Below are positions 59,350-64,000 of a stretch of 64,000 nt of DNA, piece by piece. Where the stretch lies: contig JAKSZT010054324.1 of NCBI GenBank assembly GCA_026826555.1, positions 2,521,143 through 2,585,142 of the forward strand, written 5' to 3'. The position numbers were made by a program, and so were the translations under genes. Source of the DNA: Tolypeutes matacus. Its lineage: Eukaryota > Chordata > Mammalia > Cingulata > Chlamyphoridae. The number at the start of each line of letters is the position of its first letter. The first letter of the stretch is position 1. A model generated the notes under the pieces. That model saw only the letters and a program-made list of their open reading frames with translations. It did no database searches and had not been told where the DNA came from.

Positions 59350-59520
59350 AATTAGAGTCTGCCTGGGATCTTAGAAGCCATCTGGTCAAAAGCTTTCATT
59401 TGCTAATTAAGAAGCTAAGCAGCACAGATGTTGGTGACTTGTCCAAGGTTACTCAGCTGGTTTGGAGGAAAGTCATCACCCATCAGCCCTTTCTCTGATA
59501 GATAGGTTTTCTATGCCTCA
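59350..59520 (-). repeat. Ancient MIR-like SINE remnant
   Basis: 'gatcttagaagccatctggt', 'gctaattaagaagctaagca' and 'gtgacttgtccaaggttact' match the pattern of the remnant at 10865-11055. Confidence 0.45.
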
Positions 59521-59854
59521 CAGAGAGTCCAAAATGTTTGAAAGTTTTGTGGACAATGCAGACAACTGATTTGTGTTGTCTGTAGGTTGCAGGCAACACA
59601 ATGTTGACAATGCTTTTTCTCTCTCAGACATGGTTCTGTAAAACCAGTAGGCTTAAAGCTGAATTTTTAACCTGTTAATATTCTAATGATTAACTCTTTC
59701 TCTGGCCACTTTTTGGAAGTAGAATTTTTATGTAATTTAGGCCTCACTCTTTACAAACCAGAAAAATTTACTGTTATTCTCAAGGTGTTCAATTTCTGCT
59801 AGAAGCCTCAGAAATATCATAATATGTTCAGTATATTTTAAAAAGAGACACTGA

Positions 59855-60150
59855 CAAATTGAAGTGCATCCAAAAGAAGGTGACCAGAATAGTGAAGTGT
59901 CTAGAAACATGTCATATGAGGAATGCAGCTTTCATTTTATGTTTAAGAAAGTGGTGATATTGAGCCTGAAAGATGCTCCATATCCCTGCAGGGAAATGAT
60001 AACTTCCTTCAATTATTTGAAGAGCTGCAAAGTGAAACTGGTATTCTATATATATACTGAATAGCTCTAGAGGACAAAACTTGGACCATTGGATGACAAA
60101 TACAAGGAGACTGGATTCCACTCTATAAATGTACTTATCTAACAGTTGAA
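59855..60150 (+). repeat. L3/CR1-type LINE remnant, C-terminal ORF2
   Basis: The plus-strand translation from 59864 (MHPKEGDQNSEVSRNMSYEE, later FNYLKSCKVKL and, after a stop, GPLDDKYKETGFHS) is spaced like the C-terminal reverse transcriptase-flanking region of mammalian L3/CR1 LINEs (VQRR...GLETMSYEERL...YLKG...TNGWKL). Match judged from memory. Very old and inactive. Confidence 0.55.
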
Positions 60151-61594
60151 GGTATTGTTTTCTTCTCTCTGGTTTGTACCAATAGCATTGTGGGTTCCCG
60201 TCTCAGTAATAAGGGTAGGTGATAGAGCATATGACCTCAGAATTACTTAGAACTTCCATATTGCGGTTATATGAGTCATTAAGCTATACTCAAATGGATG
60301 ACAGCCATATCTCACTGAGCAATTCTTAGATTTATGGTATAGAATACTTGAGGAAAGACTGCTAATTAGAAGCCACCATTTTTATTAATCCCCCTCAATT
60401 CAAGATTCTAGTATTGTGTCCAGACTGTTAGATAGAGCTTAGCATGCTAACTTAAAATGCTTTATATTCCTTCCTACATAACTTACCAGAATTCAAAGCT
60501 TTTCCTGCATCTATGAAAAAAAACAGTCATTTAGAAGGCAATCTGCATTGATCTACATGACAGAAATAGATTGTATTTACAATAACCTCTTGCCCCCCAA
60601 TCTATTTTAGGTTAAAAGTGGAGATGCAGGGAGATGTATATGAAAAAAAAATGTAATTTAGTGAACTAGAGCTTTGAATGTGTTGCTAGAAATGAATCAA
60701 ACTGTTAAATGTACCTGAGGTTTTAAAATAGTCAATCATTTTTCACCATATTGTGAAATAATGTTCACAGAGAGATTGCATATATAATATAAATATTTCT
60801 TTACCTTTCACCTTGATTTGAATAGGAAATATATATTTAATAGAGTGAATTTGAGGTCTGTGACTAAAACTATCATTCTAGTTATAGTTTGTATTTTATC
60901 TTTTTTTTTTTCCCACTAAAGCAGCAGTCAAAGCTCATATTTAGATTTAATAGAGATTTCATTGAGCACACAAGTTCTATGATGGAACTCATTTTATTAG
61001 ACCCTGCACTCAATACAAAACATCAATTGCAGAGGGTCACACCACATCTTTCTATCTGTCACACCAATATTTTGCTGAGTGCCGTCTGCAATGTCTCAGG
61101 TTCTTTATTTATACTGGAACTCATTTAGTTTGATCCAAGAGCTATTTCCAAAATGCCTGCAGTACACAGAAAAAGCACTCTATCAACAGACAGTCCATTG
61201 CTTTGGAGATAGGAATATCAGCAAGATTTTCTGTGGTGATAGAGATTAAGACAAATGATAACAGGTTTAAAGAAAAACCATCTTAATTCTCAGAAAAGTT
61301 GTTTTATATTAAATGAATCTACCTGTCCTAAACTTGTATAGCTAAAATGGGATTTTGATGCTTTGAAACTTTTAGGTTGTGAAATGCAAAGCCAATATTT
61401 GTGGCTAGCTAATTCTTCTTACATAACATGCCTGTAATTTCAGTGGGTACCACCAGGTGATAGTTTATCTTGTAACAGAAAAGCATGGGTTAGGTAGAAA
61501 GTCTTTCTTAAATTATTTCCAACAATGCTTCATATCCTCTTATGGGCTAGCACTCTCAGTATAACAATATTTCTTTACCTTTTTAGAAAAAAAA
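60151..61594. other. Mostly single-copy sequence with a candidate conserved segment
   Basis: No repeat recognised. Bases about 60900-61290 are non-repetitive with balanced composition and no long open frame. The 79-residue frame at 60889-61128 lacks motifs and splice context. Confidence 0.4.
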
Positions 61595-62400
61595 ATAATC
61601 TTTATGACACACCTAACATACTTAGACATCGAGCCGGACAAACTGATTACGTAGATGAATCAAGATACGGCTCTGGTCCAGTAAGAGTTTATAAATGAGC
61701 AAGAAAAATAGTTGCTACACAAGTAACTTTAAAAGGGGCATAAATTGAATTCCATAATTATAGTGCAATGTCCACCAATACAGAGAAGGAAGAGGGCATT
61801 TCCAGGTGAGGGTAATAGAGAGATTCCACATTTGATCTGGACCTTGGAAGGTGATAAACATTTGTAAATAAAGAGACTGAGAAGGAAATCCTTCTTATCA
61901 GAAATAAAGACACATGTCTGTACTCAGAAAAAGGAAAATAGTTTAAGTATTCAAATAAGTGAGTAATAATGCAATTTGGAAGGAAAGTAAGTTTTAGGGG
62001 ATATGGGCTGTGAAGGTAGGAAAATAAAGAATGCTTTTTACAGTTTATTAGCTTAACTAAAGGTTTAAAGAGGTCACAACATCTCTAATCTTTAATTGTC
62101 TCATTACAAAATGTGGTTACTAACAATTATTTCATAGAGTTATTCTGAGAATGAAATAACTTACAGTTGGGAAGATATTTACAGTTTGCCGTGCACTTTT
62201 ACACTATAAAATTGTGCCTGGGAAATGAGTCTGAAAATGTAGATTAAAGACAGTTGAATTCTTTGAGCCCCAGGATAAGGAGTTAGCAATGTATTCTATA
62301 GGCAACCGGAAGCCTTAGGTAGGTTTTTGAAAAGGTAGAGAAGAGACTAGCTTTGACTTAGAAAATTTAATCTGATAAAACAAGGGAAAGTTAAGAAGGT
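61595..62400 (-). repeat. LINE L2, minus orientation, interrupted by MIR
   Basis: Left part (61595-62060): 'agggcatttccaggtgaggg' and purine-rich text in antisense L2 order. Right part (62216-62400): 'aggataaggagttagcaatg', 'ttctataggcaaccggaagc', 'taggtttttgaaaaggtaga' continues the same order. A forward MIR lies between them. Confidence 0.55.
62065..62215 (+). repeat. MIR SINE nested in L2
   Basis: 'aatctttaattgtctcatta', 'tcatagagttattctgagaa', 'tgaaataacttacagttggg' match the forward MIR core and 3' part. Confidence 0.6.
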
Positions 62401-62639
62401 TCCTTATTGGGCCATTTAAGTATTTTCTTACAAAAATGTTGAAGATAGCATTTGAAGATCCAAGTAAAGCAAATGATAGGGTGGCTCTCAGAAGTAATAA
62501 AGAAAATGAAAACCAGTCAACTCTTTTAATCTTCTTTCACAAAGGAGGTATATTAACCTATCATGCAAAGACTATTTATTTCCTGTGTTGTTAAAAGTTT
62601 TTTATTTACTATTAGTCTAAGTGAAGCCATTATAAACCT

Positions 62640-63315
62640 ACACTGATTTTAAATATCAGGGAAAACCTCTCTGCGGAAATGGCTTTTAAACTGAGACCGG
62701 AAGGATAAAAAGGAGCCAGTGGCAGATATTACAGACCTGATATCCTGAAGAACAAATTCCTTCCGTGCTGAAATTAATGATATATGAGAGGAAAAATATG
62801 ATGAAGCCCTATAAGACAAGAGAAAATTGAATAAGATATTGTTTGAGAGGTAAACTGGAGCCAGCTCATGTCAGAGCTTATAGGCTTCACATGATAACTG
62901 GACTTTATTACAAATACAATAAAAAGCCATTGAAGAATTATAAATAGGGAAGCAAAATGATGAGTTATGTTATAAAAAACCAATCCTGGCTAGAGTGTGA
63001 GAAATAGATTGTAGAAGCAGTCAAGAGTGGGATCTGAGATTAAGTCCAAGGCTATTGCAATAGTCGTAGGTGATAGGTGATGGTGGCCTTAACTGGGAGT
63101 GAAAGGAGAGAGATAAATGGATTCAAGCTATATTTAGGGCATAGACACAACACAGGAAAGGAAGGCATAGAGGAAGATACCAATGTTTCTGGCTTGAGTC
63201 ATAAGCAGGTAGAACAATGTCCTGAGAAACGGGGAAAGACCTAGGAAGGTGTATGGAGAAACTCAAGAGTTCCATTTTGGGATGAGTTTGAAAGGTGGTA
63301 GAATACCTTGGAGAT
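62640..63315 (-). repeat. LINE L2, minus orientation
   Basis: About 670 bp in antisense L2 order: 'aaacctctctgcggaaatgg', 'aaaaggagccagtggcagat', 'aaaaagccattgaagaatta', 'caaggctattgcaatagtcg', 'gtgataggtgatggtggcct', 'caatgtttctggcttgagtc'. The best-preserved L2 in the window. Confidence 0.78.
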
Positions 63316-63369
63316 TAAGGGAATGAGACACTGGAAAAGATCAAAATCCTACTCTGTTGCTTGCTAGCA

Positions 63370-63545
63370 GGGGATCATGAATAATTTACATAATCAATCT
63401 GTGCCTCAGTTTTTCTCATCTTTAAAAACAGGGATGATAATAGCACCTACCTTTTCAGGTTGTTGTAAATATTAAATCAGATGCCTATAAAATGCTAAGA
63501 ACCATTTCTAATACATTGTAAGCAGTACATAATTATTATTATTAC
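63370..63545 (+). repeat. MIR SINE, plus orientation
   Basis: 'atcaatctgtgcctcagttt', 'ctcatctttaaaaacaggga', 'tgataatagcacctaccttt', 'caggttgttgtaaatattaa' give a clear forward MIR from the core to the 3' end. Confidence 0.8.
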
Positions 63546-64000
63546 TTTTGTTATTGGTCACACGGTGGCAATATCATGTAGGAAATCTGATGTACAAGTT
63601 TGAGTTTTGAAGGAAAGTGATTGATATTCTCATTATTTTAAGAAAGCATTTCACCTCTTTGTACTTCTTTCCAATCAATGAAAACTATATGGCCTCTTCC
63701 TTTTACTCCGAATTTACCGCCTTTATCCTTCTATTTTTTTGAGGATTGGGGCTGGGAATTGGGGTAGAATTAGGAGGCTGGATTAGGAAGGGAAATAGTA
63801 ATCAGGACAATGGAAAAGAGGAGGAAAAAGAACATCTCACTTCCTTTTCCAACTTTACAATTACTTCAAAGTGGTTTCCAGCTTTTAATCAATTGCATTT
63901 AAATTTTCTTGCATAAATAAGTCATAACTAATTTTTGGTGATAGATTTTCAGATTCATCCCATAATTATTATAAAAACTGAACTTACAAAAATTAAGCTG
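63546..64000. other. Unassigned sequence
   Basis: Purine-rich text around 63730-63835; no gene or named repeat supported. Confidence 0.4.

Overview
This window is mammalian genomic DNA, AT-rich and made almost entirely of interspersed repeats. It most likely comes from an armadillo (Xenarthra, probably Dasypus). The main clue is three insertions of a tRNA-derived SINE matching the armadillo DAS-SINE family (47.9, 52.1 and 56.5 kb). Each has polymerase III boxes and/or the family 3' body, an A-rich tail, and target-site duplications. This is a recognition from memory, not a database match.

There is no complete protein-coding gene. The long open frames are repeat remnants or chance. The one segment that looks like a host coding exon is on the minus strand at 25315-25483: 169 nt, open, with an AG acceptor and a CAG|GTCAGT donor. 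I could not identify the protein. The window may therefore be intronic or intergenic around a sparse gene.

Layout. 0-16 kb: ancient MIR, L2 and L1M fragments, a truncated LINE-like tail split by an LTR (2.2-3.35 kb), and a solo LTR with a perfect 5-bp duplication (8.9 kb). 16.7-22.4 kb: a plus-strand, internally deleted L1 interrupted by another LTR (18.8-19.4 kb), followed by an older L1 remnant. 22.4-26.4 kb: mostly single-copy sequence with the candidate exon. 26.4-32.2 kb: a 5.7-kb minus-strand L1 with 5' UTR, a deleted ORF1, a decayed ORF2 and a 3' UTR. 36.25-39.05 kb: a complete 2.8-kb minus-strand MaLR/ERVL-like element with two LTRs, primer-binding site, TATA boxes and flanking duplications. 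41.8-44.4 kb: an old L1 carrying two LTRs from different families. 46-57 kb: DAS-type SINEs, an MLT1-like LTR, MER5A, and a 1.26-kb LINE-like 3' part at 53.9-55.2 kb homologous to the 2.2-3.35 kb tail. 58-64 kb: L2, MIR and L3/CR1 remnants, including a MIR inside an L2.

The retroelements form a readable layered history: L2/MIR/L3 oldest, then L1M, then xenarthran L1 and LTR elements, then DAS-SINEs. I found no CRISPR array, operon, rRNA or functional tRNA gene, and no convincing undescribed biological system. The items most worth checking are the candidate exon, several non-repeat stretches that could be conserved regulatory DNA, the 2.8-kb LTR element with its subfamily-specific LTR duplication, and the two L1s with internal deletions.
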